A DNA stretch of 64,000 nucleotides. Origin: Desulfovibrionaceae bacterium. GTDB taxonomy: Bacteria; Desulfobacterota; Desulfovibrionia; Desulfovibrionales; Desulfovibrionaceae. Position numbers and translations under genes: made by a program. The notes beneath the pieces were generated by a model. That model did no database searches, was not told the DNA's origin, and saw only the letters and a list, made by a program, of their open reading frames with translations. Shown in pieces: positions 28,461-36,625 of the stretch. The stretch is from the NCBI GenBank assembly GCA_009783025.1, contig WRHY01000001.1, positions 248,001 through 312,000 of the forward strand, read 5' to 3'. Within the stretch, counting starts at the first letter, position 1; every line of letters begins with the position of its first letter.

Positions 28461-30050
28461 TCACGACTTACTCAAGACCTCGTCAAATATGCCCATGGGA
28501 TCGGGCTGGAAAATGCGTTTGTCCATTTCCTTGAGGTCTTCGGCAATGAGCGGACGGAAGTCCATCTGGTCCATGACCTGGGTTTCCATGTCGATGCCCG
28601 GCGCAACCTCGATCAGGGTCAAACCGTCCCGGCGCAATTCAAACACGGCCCGTTCCGTGACATAGAGCACCTTTTGCTCGCTTTTGCGGGCCTGATCACC
28701 GGAAAAGGTCTTGTGTCCCACCTTGGGCAGAAACTTTTTGTGTTTGCCTTCGTTCACGATGTTCAGCTTGCCGTCTTTGATGGCCACCTCCAGGCCACCG
28801 GCCGTGAGCGTGCCCACAAAGACCACGGTGCGGGTGTTCTGGGCGATATTGATGAAACCGCCCGCGCCGTATATGCGCGTCCCGAACTTGCTGACGTTGA
28901 CATTGCCTTCCTGGTCCGCCTCGGCCAGGCCGAGCACCGCGATGTCCAGGCCGCCGCCGTCGTACATGTCGAACTGAAAGGAGTGCTCGATCAAGGCTTC
29001 AGGATTATAGGCGCAGCCGAACTCCAGGCCGGAGCAGGGAACTCCGCCGACCGGGCCTGGTTCCACGGTCAGAGTCATGTGCTCGGAAAGGCCTTCCTCG
29101 GCCGATACGCTGCCCACCTGGGAAGGAATGCCCACCCCGAGGTTGACCACAGCGTCCCGTTTCAGGGCGAAAGAGGCCCGGCGGGCGATGATCTTGCGTT
29201 CGTCCAGAGGCATGGGCGGTATGGCGGCCAGGGGAATCTTCAGTTCGCCGCTCAAAGAGGGATCGTAATAGTTGGTGTAGGACTGGCGGTGGAAGGTAAA
29301 GGGATCGGAACACTGCACCACATAGTCCACCAGGATGCCGGGCACACGCACCATCTGCGGGTGCAAGGTGCCTTCTTTCACCACCCGTTCCACCTGGGCG
29401 ATAACAATGCCGCCCGAGGCGCGGGCCGCAGCGGCCATGGGATAGCACTCACAGATGATGCCTTCCTTTTCCATGGTCAGGTTGCCGCGCAGGTCGGCCG
29501 TGGTGCCCCGGATAATGGCCACGTCGATGGGAAAGGTCTTGTACATCAGGTATTCCTGGCCGTCGATTTCGATCAGGCTGATCATGTCAGGTCCCTGTTG
29601 TACGGTCAGATCATTCAGCTTGCCCCCGGTTTCACGCGGGTCGGCAAAGGTGCCCAAGCCGACCGAGGTGATCACGCAAGGTTTTTTCCCGCCCTTGGCC
29701 CGGATCAGGTGCATGAGCACACCCTGGGGAATGTTATATGCCTCAAACTTGTTTTCCATAGCCATTCTGGACAGGTCGTACTGCATGCCGATGTGGCCCG
29801 CGATAATCCGCTTGACCAGCCCTTCGTAGGCAAAGCGGTTGCAGCCGATGCGGGTTTTGTAGTCACTCTGGCTGGACCCCCAGGTAAAGGTCAGGTTTCT
29901 CGGAGAGCCGGTTTCCAGAAAGCGCTTTTCCAGTTCAAAAGAGATTTCCTCGGCATGTCCCATGCCGATGAAGCCCGAGGACCCTACGGTGTCGTTGTCT
30001 TTTATCAGGCGGACTGCTTCAGCAGCCGTTACAAACTTAGGCTTTCCCAA
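28461..30050 (-). CDS. Acyl-CoA:carboxylate CoA-transferase (YdiF-type, fused alpha and beta domains)
   Basis: The 529-aa protein joins the two family I CoA-transferase domains in one chain. The N-terminal domain has GSSGFIGMGHAEEISFEL and the alpha signature around GLGTFADPRETGGKLN; the second has VNLGVGIPSQVG and YDGGGLDIAVLGLAEAD. The glutamate in TVEPGPVGG (about 339) lines up with the active-site region of YdiF-like enzymes by inspection only. The enzyme would move CoA from a donor such as acetyl-CoA to an incoming acid. It is the first gene after the sigma-54 promoter, and a 155-bp leader precedes its ATG. Confidence 0.93.
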   Translation of the reverse strand: MGKPKFVTAAEAVRLIKDNDTVGSSGFIGMGHAEEISFELEKRFLETGSPRNLTFTWGSSQSDYKTRIGCNRFAYEGLVKRIIAGHIGMQYDLSRMAMENKFEAYNIPQGVLMHLIRAKGGKKPCVITSVGLGTFADPRETGGKLNDLTVQQGPDMISLIEIDGQEYLMYKTFPIDVAIIRGTTADLRGNLTMEKEGIICECYPMAAAARASGGIVIAQVERVVKEGTLHPQMVRVPGILVDYVVQCSDPFTFHRQSYTNYYDPSLSGELKIPLAAIPPMPLDERKIIARRASFALKRDAVVNLGVGIPSQVGSVSAEEGLSEHMTLTVEPGPVGGVPCSGLEFGCAYNPEALIEHSFQFDMYDGGGLDIAVLGLAEADQEGNVNVSKFGTRIYGAGGFINIAQNTRTVVFVGTLTAGGLEVAIKDGKLNIVNEGKHKKFLPKVGHKTFSGDQARKSEQKVLYVTERAVFELRRDGLTLIEVAPGIDMETQVMDQMDFRPLIAEDLKEMDKRIFQPDPMGIFDEVLSKS

Positions 30051-30206
30051 TGTCGACTCCTTACGATACGGGCTATGTACGTGATGCCCTCTGGCGGGTT
30101 GCAGTACGGAATGTGCAGGCCAGCGGCTTGCGCAACTTCGGACAAGACCGGCAATCCAAAGCTGGAGTGTCCCTGCAAGCCGCGTTGCTGCGTTATATTG
30201 GGAAAG

Positions 30207-30221
30207 GCAAGGATCATGCCA
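30207..30221 (-). promoter_or_regulatory. Sigma-54 (-24/-12) promoter of the CoA-transferase operon
   Basis: On the minus strand the sequence is TGGCATGATCCTTGC. It matches the consensus TGGCAC-N5-TTGC at every fixed base except one (C to T), with the required 10-bp spacing between GG and GC. It lies about 155 bp upstream of the CoA-transferase ATG, on the side of the divergent sigma-54 activator gene. Confidence 0.85.
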
Positions 30222-30364
30222 TCAGGCAAAATAATAGAATAACTGATGTGATGAGTCAAAAATATATTCAGAATTTTTACGGTAATAGAACAAGATGTAA
30301 TGTGATTGCTATAGAAAAATATTTATTAAAGCATGCTGTAATTTGTGGGAAAAGCCACTTTTAA

Positions 30365-30376
30365 CGCGAAATCGCA
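30365..30376. promoter_or_regulatory. Operator-like palindrome, degenerate copy
   Basis: CGCGAAATCGCA followed by TCAAAAA differs at two positions from the exact palindrome found at 30468 and 30606 and shares the flanking TC-A-A. It lies about 145 bp upstream of the sigma-54 promoter, a usual distance for enhancer sites. Confidence 0.6.
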
Positions 30377-30467
30377 TCAAAAATATGCGGGTCAGTTTTT
30401 TAATTATAGCGAACAAGCATGCCAGATGCCTTAGTTAACGATCAGTATTTTATGGCAAACATTTATC

Positions 30468-30479
30468 TGCGAATTCGCA
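30468..30479. promoter_or_regulatory. Operator-like palindrome TGCGAATTCGCA, exact copy 1
   Basis: A perfect 12-bp palindrome followed by TCAAA, identical to the copy at 30606. It lies about 250 bp upstream of the sigma-54 promoter in the intergenic region shared with the activator. It is a likely upstream activating site for the protein encoded at 30640. Confidence 0.7.
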
Positions 30480-30605
30480 TCAAAGGCGTTTATGAGCAGT
30501 CTTCTTTGTGGTTACGGAGAGATGCGGGATTGACTCTCGTCCTTACTTGTGTATAGCATAAATCACAGTCGGCCAAAAGGCTTTTCAGTAGATTGTTCTT
30601 TTTTG

Positions 30606-30617
30606 TGCGAATTCGCA
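30606..30617. promoter_or_regulatory. Operator-like palindrome TGCGAATTCGCA, exact copy 2
   Basis: The same 12-bp palindrome, followed by TCGAAA, ends 13 bp before the ribosome-binding site of the activator gene. This position suggests autoregulation of the activator as well as distant activation of the divergent operon. Apart from these sites and the promoter, the 30051-30639 gap is AT-rich and has no visible gene. Confidence 0.7.
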
Positions 30618-30639
30618 TCGAAAATTTTACGGAGGCTCC

Positions 30640-32559
30640 GTGCAGCACTGGCTGACAGAAAATCTCAATCCCAATGGCATAGCGTCCGTTTCGCCCCATG
30701 CCCCGTCGTCCCTCTCCACTGCCGGGGAGGCCCGATTCTGCTTTGACTGCATGGAGGATTTCCGCCGTCTCGTCTCCACTCTTTTCGCGGCCGTGCCCCA
30801 TCCCTTGCTGTTACTTGATGCCGAAGGGAAAGTGCGCTTGTGCAATCCGGCCGCAAGCGCTCTCTTGCCGGATACCCAACAACTTGCCGACAATGAGAGC
30901 TTTGAAAGCTTCCTGCTCAAGGCCTGCCTGCCCGGCTTTCTGGCGGAATGGCCTTTTGAACAGGCCAGAGAAGAGGGCATTGAAATCAACGGCACGCCCT
31001 TTATTGTGACCGTCCGCCCGGTGCGCCTGAAAAACAAGATCGCCGGGCGCTTGCTTGAACTTAAGGAGGTTTACTCGCTCGGCAATGCCCACGAGGAACT
31101 GAAGAGCGTGCGCCAGCAACTGCACGAGTTGTCCAGTTGCATTGAAATTTCTTCCGATGGCTTTTGCATCATGGACAGCAAGGCCAGGGTGATTTTTGTC
31201 AACCACGTGTATGAACGCATCACGGGCCTCAAGCGCGAAGCAATCATCGGGCACAGTATGAGCGAGTTGATTGCCCAAGGCGTGTTTGATCGCTCAACCA
31301 GTGAGAAAATTCTGGAAACCGGCCGCCCGGTCACCCTGACCTTGAAAGTGCGCACGGGCAAGTCCGTGCTGGTCAGCGGCAGCCCGCTGTTTGACAAGAA
31401 TAACGAAATTTCCCGTATCGTCTGTAGTATCCGGGACATTACCGAACTGAACCGGCTGCAGAACGAACTGGAATCCGTGGCCACCCTGAAGACCCGCTAC
31501 GAAGAAGAGCTGGTCGACCTGAAAATGCACGCTCCCCATAATAAGCACATCATTTTCCGCTCGGAGAACATTCGACGCATTGTGGAACTGGCCCTACGCC
31601 TGGGGTCGGTGGATTCGACCATCCTTTTGCAGAGCGAATCCGGGGCGGGCAAGGAATTGTTCGCGGATTTCATTCAGCGCAATTCCCTGCGCTTTGATAA
31701 ACCTTTTCTGAAAATCAACTGCGGCGCCATTCCCGAGCACCTGTTGGAATCGGAACTGTTCGGCTACACGCGCGGGGCCTTTACCGGGGCCAACCGGGAA
31801 GGCAAGGTGGGCCTTTTTGAAGCCGCCAACCACGGCACGCTTTTGCTGGACGAAGTGGGCGAGTTGCCCAAACCCTTGCAGGTCAAGCTGCTCCGGGTAT
31901 TACAGGAAAAAGTGGTGCGGCGCATCGGCGATACCACCTCACGCGAGGTGGATGTGCGCATTCTGGCCTCCACCAACCGGGATCTGGCGGCCATGGTCGA
32001 AGCCGGAGAGTTCCGGGAAGACCTTTTCTACCGTCTGAACGTGGTGCCCATTTACATACCGCCCCTGCGCAAGCGCAAAGAAGACATCTTCCCCCTGCTT
32101 CAGGCCTTTCTGGAAAAATTCAGCAAGCGCTATAGCACGGAAAAAGTTCTGCACCCCAAGGTATTGCCCGTGCTGCTGGAATATTCCTGGCCGGGCAATG
32201 TGCGGGAATTGGAAAACATCATGGAGCGGCTGGTGGTAACCTCGGCCGGGAAGATCATCAACGTGACCGACCTGCCGGACGAGTTCTTTCAGCAGGAGAA
32301 GGACAAGCTCGAATCGCTGCCGCTGAAAGGCAAGTCGCTTAAAGAAATCATGGATGCCTATGAGGCAACCATATTGCGCCACTATTATTCCGAATACGGA
32401 ACAACACGGGATGTAGCGGCGGCACTGGGCATTCATCAGTCCAACGTGGTGCGTAAGCTGCAACGCCTGAGCCTGGAAGATGTCAGCACAACCAAGTCCC
32501 GGTCCGCTGAAAAAGCGCGGAAGGGCCGAACGGCAAAGCAAAGCAAGGCCGCGAAGTGA
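30640..32559 (+). CDS. Sigma-54-dependent PAS-domain transcriptional activator with Fis-type DNA binding
   Basis: The 639-aa protein starts with a GTG after GGAGG. The N-terminal half holds two PAS-like segments (about 40-140 and 160-275). The AAA+ domain has a Walker A SESGAGKE (about 331), the sigma-54 contact motif GAFTGAN (about 380), a Walker B GTLLLDEVGEL and YSWPGNVRELEN. The C-terminal Fis-like helix-turn-helix TTRDVAAALGIHQSNVVRKL (about 588-608) is followed by a lysine-rich tail. There is no receiver domain, so a small ligand sensed by PAS, perhaps the substrate or its CoA ester, is the likely input. It is transcribed divergently from the CoA-transferase operon, and the palindromes between them are the probable binding sites. 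Confidence 0.93.
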   Translation: MQHWLTENLNPNGIASVSPHAPSSLSTAGEARFCFDCMEDFRRLVSTLFAAVPHPLLLLDAEGKVRLCNPAASALLPDTQQLADNESFESFLLKACLPGFLAEWPFEQAREEGIEINGTPFIVTVRPVRLKNKIAGRLLELKEVYSLGNAHEELKSVRQQLHELSSCIEISSDGFCIMDSKARVIFVNHVYERITGLKREAIIGHSMSELIAQGVFDRSTSEKILETGRPVTLTLKVRTGKSVLVSGSPLFDKNNEISRIVCSIRDITELNRLQNELESVATLKTRYEEELVDLKMHAPHNKHIIFRSENIRRIVELALRLGSVDSTILLQSESGAGKELFADFIQRNSLRFDKPFLKINCGAIPEHLLESELFGYTRGAFTGANREGKVGLFEAANHGTLLLDEVGELPKPLQVKLLRVLQEKVVRRIGDTTSREVDVRILASTNRDLAAMVEAGEFREDLFYRLNVVPIYIPPLRKRKEDIFPLLQAFLEKFSKRYSTEKVLHPKVLPVLLEYSWPGNVRELENIMERLVVTSAGKIINVTDLPDEFFQQEKDKLESLPLKGKSLKEIMDAYEATILRHYYSEYGTTRDVAAALGIHQSNVVRKLQRLSLEDVSTTKSRSAEKARKGRTAKQSKAAK

Positions 32560-32587
32560 CCGGCATCGCCTCCAAATGGATATTCCG

Positions 32588-32645
32588 GCAGAATAGCAAT
32601 AAAGCGCGGACCAGAGCTCTGGTCCGCGCTTTATTGCTATTCTGC
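32588..32645. terminator. Perfect 58-bp palindrome, probable bidirectional terminator
   Basis: Arms of 29 bp (GCAGAATAGCAATAAAGCG and so on) are exact reverse complements with no unpaired centre; the middle is CCAGAGCTCTGG. The GC-rich inner stem is flanked by AATAAAG on one side and CTTTATT on the other, so each strand carries a T-rich 3' flank. It lies between the convergent activator gene and the small gene at 32671. Confidence 0.75.
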
Positions 32646-32670
32646 GCAGGAGGAATGCGGTATGTGGGGG

Positions 32671-33099
32671 CTATGTCCAGGACCTGCGCCAACCTGCGCC
32701 GATGCCTTTGCTGCAGCCCGGGTTGGCGTTGATATTTCTGCCGCACTGCCCTGTGCTTGCGCTTGCGGCATCTTGATGTGAAGGTTTACCTGGCAGCAAA
32801 TAATTCGAGCTGGACCCCGGAATATCCGGCCTGGACTCCAGTCCAAAGCCCGCGCTGGGGGCAGAGCAGGGCATTTCTGGTTCCGGCGTCAGAGCTTCCA
32901 CATAGGCTTGCAGCCCGCAGGCTCCGGACATGAGCAGGCGAAGCGTGCAGGCCGCGTCATAATCCAGAGGTTCGCTCAGGGTCTTGGCGCACAGGTCCGC
33001 AATGCCCTGGCTCAATTCAACGGCGCTGTTGCAGAGTTCGCGCACCTCGGTCAGAGTTACCGCTTTTCCCGCGGCATTGGTATAAACAGGCGTATTCAA
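32671..33099 (-). CDS. Hypothetical protein, 142 aa
   Basis: I do not recognise this gene. It is supported by AAAGGAG six bases before a TTG start at 33099. The N-terminal 75 residues are well-formed and helical in pattern (TLTEVRELCNSAVELSQGIA, then LRLLMSGACGLQAYVEAL), whereas the C-terminal half is Ser/Pro/Gly-rich with no clear fold. No signal peptide or membrane segment is visible. It stands alone, bounded by the perfect palindrome downstream and a long AT-rich gap upstream. It could be a real orphan gene; a spurious frame is not excluded. Confidence 0.5.
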   Translation of the reverse strand: MNTPVYTNAAGKAVTLTEVRELCNSAVELSQGIADLCAKTLSEPLDYDAACTLRLLMSGACGLQAYVEALTPEPEMPCSAPSAGFGLESRPDIPGSSSNYLLPGKPSHQDAASASTGQCGRNINANPGCSKGIGAGWRRSWT

Positions 33100-33875
33100 G
33101 ACAGACTCCTTTATAACAGTTACTACGGTTTATGCTGCGCCAAGGCCGCCAATTTTCGGCGCAATTGATGATTGACTCGGGCAAGGCGCATCCGGCCGCC
33201 GCGTTTTGTTCCGGCCTTCGCCGGGCACGAGCAGTCCATGTCGTTGCGTGCACTGCTGGATCGAAAGCCAGATAAGATTATACGCGAGCCTGAACCTCTG
33301 CCGCACGCCGTTCATGCGGCGGCAGTACACGAATCCGCCTTATTCACTATATATGCCTAATAATGCTATACGAGAAACTATAGCGCACATAGAAATACTA
33401 TATCGCTATTTTAATGCTATGTCAAAGCCTCATTGCATTTAAAATGCTGTTGCCGCACATATAGCTTTGGACCGCCATATGCCGAAATCGTTCTGCGCGA
33501 AAGCATTTATGCATAGCGATTCTTCTAATGCTAAATACATATCTTGGCGCCGCTTGTGGTATCGGGAAATGCCCTAAGGAGAAAAAGTGAATGGTTGCGA
33601 AAATCTTGGTATTCAAGTTTGAGAATAGTGTGGAAGGAGTATGAAGAAACAATGAGGCGTGTCGGCTTGGCAGGGCATGGGCGTCACATCGGCTATTTCC
33701 GGAGCGGCGATGAATAAAGCTCAAACGGCGCGGGGCGTCTTTTTTGGCTTTTGAAGTCACCCAGGCAAGGGACGATTTTTTTATTGGTTTGCATTATTCT
33801 GTAATAAATAAAGAACGAGCGGAAAGCATTTCAAAAAATGATTTCCGCTCGCTTCCGATTTAGGCAAATAAAAAC
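33100..33875. other. Long intergenic region with repeated TAATGCTA and TATAGCG-like motifs
   Basis: No convincing gene is seen in about 775 bp. The part 33340-33540 is much more AT-rich than its surroundings and repeats TAATGCTA three times (33361, 33412, 33526). It also has ATCGCTAT at 33402 and its reverse complement ATAGCGAT at 33513. These may be regulator sites or a decayed element. A T-rich stretch near 33750-33800 precedes tRNA-Ser on the opposite strand. Confidence 0.45.
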
Positions 33876-33964
33876 TGGCGGAGAGGGAGAGATTTGAACT
33901 CTCGGTACCTTTTGGGTACACACGATTTCCAGTCGTGCTCCTTCGGCCGCTCGGACACCTCTCC
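33876..33964 (-). tRNA. tRNA-Ser (GGA anticodon)
   Basis: The 89-nt class II tRNA reads on the minus strand. The acceptor GGAGAGG pairs with CCTCTCC, then G and an encoded CCA. The anticodon stem CACGA/TCGTG has loop CTGGAAA with anticodon GGA. There is a long variable arm (TACC-CAAAA-GGTA) and a T-arm GAGAG-TTCAAAT-CTCTC. Confidence 0.96.
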
Positions 33965-34129
33965 GCGTGAAGGAGTTTCTAGCAAAACCTTTCGGGGATG
34001 GCAAGGAAGATTTAGCGCAATTTTCTTGCTTGACTCTCCGTTCGAGCGTATTTTCCCTTTGGCAGGAGAATCAGTGGGCAGGTTTCTTACAAGCCGGAGA
34101 CTGCCCTGGAACGGCTGAGAGGAGGAACA

Positions 34130-35065
34130 ATGGGCAGATTTCTCGTTACCGGCACAGCCGGATTTGTCGGTTCGGCCGTGGCCTCGGCATTGCTTGCCCG
34201 TGGCCATTCCGTTGTGGGTATCGACAATCTCAGCAACGGGTTTTTGAAAAATGTTCCTGTGGGAACAAAGCTTTTCAAGGGCGATTGTCAGGACGAACAG
34301 GTTTACACCCGTTTGCCCGAAGGCGCATATGACGCCATTTTTCACCTTGCGGGCCAGAGCAGCGGAGAAGTAAGTTTTGACGATCCGGTCTATGACTTGC
34401 GCACCAATACCGAGTCCACGCTGCACCTGTTGCGTTTTGCCTTGAGCCGGGGCTGCAAGCGCTTCATTTACGCCAGCAGTATGTCGGTTTATGGGCAGCA
34501 GCCGCTGGAGCCCGTACAGGAAGACGCCCCGACGTTCCCGCTTTCCTTTTACGGCGTGGGCAAGCTGGCCAGCGAACACTATCTGCGCATTTATGAGCAG
34601 TTCGGCATCAGTTCCACCTGTTTGCGCCTGTTCAACATTTACGGACCCGGCCAGAACATGGGCAACCTGCGACAGGGCATGGTCAGCATTTTTATGGCCA
34701 TGATGGTCAAGGACAAGCACATCCACGTCAGGGGCACGCCCAACCGTTTCCGCGATTTTGTTTACATAGATGATGTGGTGGCGGCTTGTCTGGCCTGCCT
34801 GGAGCGCCCCCAGTCCGGCGGCAAGGCGCTCAATGTGGGCGGCAGCGGCCGGGTGCAGGTAGGGGAGCTGATAGAAAAACTGCGCGCCCTGTCCGACGTC
34901 CCGATCACTGTGGAATACAGCGGCTGCACGGCCGGAGACATGTTCGGCATTCATGCCGACCTGTCCCAGGCCGCCAAGTATCTGGGCTATGAGCCGGAAG
35001 TGGGCATAGACGAAGGATTGCGGCGCATGTACGACTGGTATCTCAAGGAAAAGGCCGAGTCCTGA
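34130..35065 (+). CDS. NAD-dependent epimerase/dehydratase (UDP-sugar 4-epimerase-like)
   Basis: The 311-aa extended short-chain dehydrogenase has the NAD-binding TGTAGFVGSAVASALL near its start, an acidic DNLSNG after strand 2, the catalytic YASSMSVYG serine region, and YGVGK (the YxxxK pair). NIYGPGQ and a C-terminal substrate part follow. GGAGG precedes the ATG. The family epimerises or dehydrates nucleotide sugars in the cytoplasm for surface glycans. Its stop overlaps the next start by one base, so it forms a two-gene unit with the glycosyltransferase-like gene. Confidence 0.9.
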   Translation: MGRFLVTGTAGFVGSAVASALLARGHSVVGIDNLSNGFLKNVPVGTKLFKGDCQDEQVYTRLPEGAYDAIFHLAGQSSGEVSFDDPVYDLRTNTESTLHLLRFALSRGCKRFIYASSMSVYGQQPLEPVQEDAPTFPLSFYGVGKLASEHYLRIYEQFGISSTCLRLFNIYGPGQNMGNLRQGMVSIFMAMMVKDKHIHVRGTPNRFRDFVYIDDVVAACLACLERPQSGGKALNVGGSGRVQVGELIEKLRALSDVPITVEYSGCTAGDMFGIHADLSQAAKYLGYEPEVGIDEGLRRMYDWYLKEKAES

Positions 35066-36597
35066 TGCGGCTCGGAGGGCGCAGCGGCGAGCTTTTTGCC
35101 GCCTTTGCCCGAATTACCGCAAAGGCTTTTCAGGATGACAGGCTGTTGTCCTGTCCCACCTTGTCCAAGGCTCCCAACTATGGCCGGGTGCTGGAGCGCT
35201 GGCTCGGCAACGAGCCCGCCGAGGCGCGCGGGGGCCGTTTTTTCTGCCGCATTGCCCTGCGTTACCTGATCGCCAACAGCGGGCATCTTGTTTTTTTGCT
35301 GTTGAGCGCCGTGTTTGCCCGCATACTGCGCTGGAAGCGGCCCGCGTTCTTGCAGGAAGGAAGCAGGCTGGCGCTTATCGACAGCTTTGCCCTGTTGCCT
35401 GAGATTGCCCGGCAAGGGGTGTACACGGAACGCTATCTGCCGGGGCTGGCTGAAGAAGCGGCCGCGCAGGGATATGCGGTGGTGCGTTTCCATCGTCTGT
35501 ACGGCAGCCGGAACCCCGTGCTGTTGTGGCGCGCCTGCCGGGTACTGGCGGGCGATCTTCTGGAAGCGCATCTCTTCACCCTTTCCGATTGGCTGCGTCT
35601 GGTCCGGCATTGTCTGGTCTATCCCTTTTCCCTGTATCGTCTTATCCGTTCCCTGGCCGGATTCGGCCACGGTACACCAGAGGCGGCCATTCGCGAGGCC
35701 CTGCTGGACTCGGCCGGGCAGTGCGTTCTGATTGGTGAAGCTCGGCGTATTGCCGCCTATCGTCTCGGGTTGCTGTTAGCCGGGCAGTCCGGCTCGGTGC
35801 GGATATTTTCCTGGTATGAAAACCAGACCCTCAATAAGGCCCTGCAACGCGGGCTGGCTCAGGCCGAAAGCACAACCGGCAAGCATGTTCCGGTAACCGG
35901 GGCGCAGCTTTTTTTATGGCCTGCTTCGCTTCTGAATAACCATCCTGATGATGGGGAAGCGGCTCTCGGTCTTGCCCCGGATACAGTGTTGGTCAACGGC
36001 CCCTACTTCCTGCCCGAAGCGTCGCGCCAGGCCTATGCCGTGGGGCCTTCCCTGCGCTACGGCCACTTGTTTGCCGGTATTCCGTCTGAAAATAAAACAG
36101 GTGCCCCTCTGCTCGTACTCCTCTCCTATCATCCCGAGGAAACGCGCCGGGTGTTGGCTCTGGCCCTGCCTCTGGCTTTGGCCAAAAAGGGGCCGGGCGT
36201 GGTGTACCGTTTTCATCCGGCCACTCGTCCGGAGGATTTCGCGGACAAATTGCCGCCGCATCCCGTGCTGTCGAGCGGTCCGCTCATGGATGCGCTGCTG
36301 AGTGCCGGGGCTGTTCTGGGCGCGGGTTCGGGTTCCCTGGCCGAAGCCGCAGCTTTGGGTATTCCGGTCCTGTCAGCCACAGGTGAGCCGGACACGCCGC
36401 ATGAGGGGCTGAACTATCTGCCTGACTATGGCCGGGGCGTGCTTTGGGAGCGTGTGGCCGAGCCTGGGGAAGTGCCCGGAGCGCTTGCGCTTTTGGCTGC
36501 CGCCTCAGGGGAGCGGCAGGAACAGGCGCGGGTTTTGCGAGACATGCTGTTTTGCGAACCCACGCCGGAGAGCATCCGGCAGGCTTTTGCACTATAA
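35065..36597 (+). CDS. Hypothetical protein, possibly a surface-polysaccharide glycosyltransferase
   Basis: I cannot place the 510-aa product in a named family. A hydrophobic stretch near 72-90 could be a membrane anchor. The C-terminal third (about 345-500) resembles the nucleotide-sugar-binding half of GT-B glycosyltransferases or capsule/CDP-glycerol transferases: a Gly/Ser turn GAGSGSLAEAAALGIPVLSA, preceded by a VYRFHPATRP strand and followed by a short acidic region. Coupling to the epimerase (TGATG overlap) supports a role in glycan building, but this is inference. A short hairpin terminates it. Confidence 0.6.
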   Translation: MRLGGRSGELFAAFARITAKAFQDDRLLSCPTLSKAPNYGRVLERWLGNEPAEARGGRFFCRIALRYLIANSGHLVFLLLSAVFARILRWKRPAFLQEGSRLALIDSFALLPEIARQGVYTERYLPGLAEEAAAQGYAVVRFHRLYGSRNPVLLWRACRVLAGDLLEAHLFTLSDWLRLVRHCLVYPFSLYRLIRSLAGFGHGTPEAAIREALLDSAGQCVLIGEARRIAAYRLGLLLAGQSGSVRIFSWYENQTLNKALQRGLAQAESTTGKHVPVTGAQLFLWPASLLNNHPDDGEAALGLAPDTVLVNGPYFLPEASRQAYAVGPSLRYGHLFAGIPSENKTGAPLLVLLSYHPEETRRVLALALPLALAKKGPGVVYRFHPATRPEDFADKLPPHPVLSSGPLMDALLSAGAVLGAGSGSLAEAAALGIPVLSATGEPDTPHEGLNYLPDYGRGVLWERVAEPGEVPGALALLAAASGERQEQARVLRDMLFCEPTPESIRQAFAL

Positions 36598-36607
36598 GGC
36601 ACTACCC

Positions 36608-36625
36608 AAGGTCGAATCCGACCTT
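36608..36625. terminator. Hairpin between convergent genes
   Basis: AAGGTCG-AATC-CGACCTT is a perfect 7-bp stem located 10 bp after the 510-aa gene and touching the stop codon of the convergent HD-domain gene. On the plus strand it is followed by ACTTTTCCC. It is a weak to moderate terminator. Confidence 0.5.

Noticed and set aside
26362..28665. 767-aa plus-strand frame over the binding-protein and crotonase genes
   Set aside because: It is antisense to two well-supported genes with clear motifs; long antisense frames are common in high-GC DNA.
28449..30242. 597-aa plus-strand frame opposite the CoA-transferase
   Set aside because: It mirrors the codons of the CoA-transferase gene and shows no domain.
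33422..33760. 112-aa minus-strand frame in the AT-rich gap before tRNA-Ser
   Set aside because: Its composition is irregular, it has no clear ribosome-binding site and it contains the repeated TAATGCTA region; I treat the region as non-coding.
33860..34954. 364-aa minus-strand frame opposite the epimerase
   Set aside because: Its end runs through tRNA-Ser, and the plus strand encodes a clear NAD-dependent epimerase with a good ribosome-binding site.
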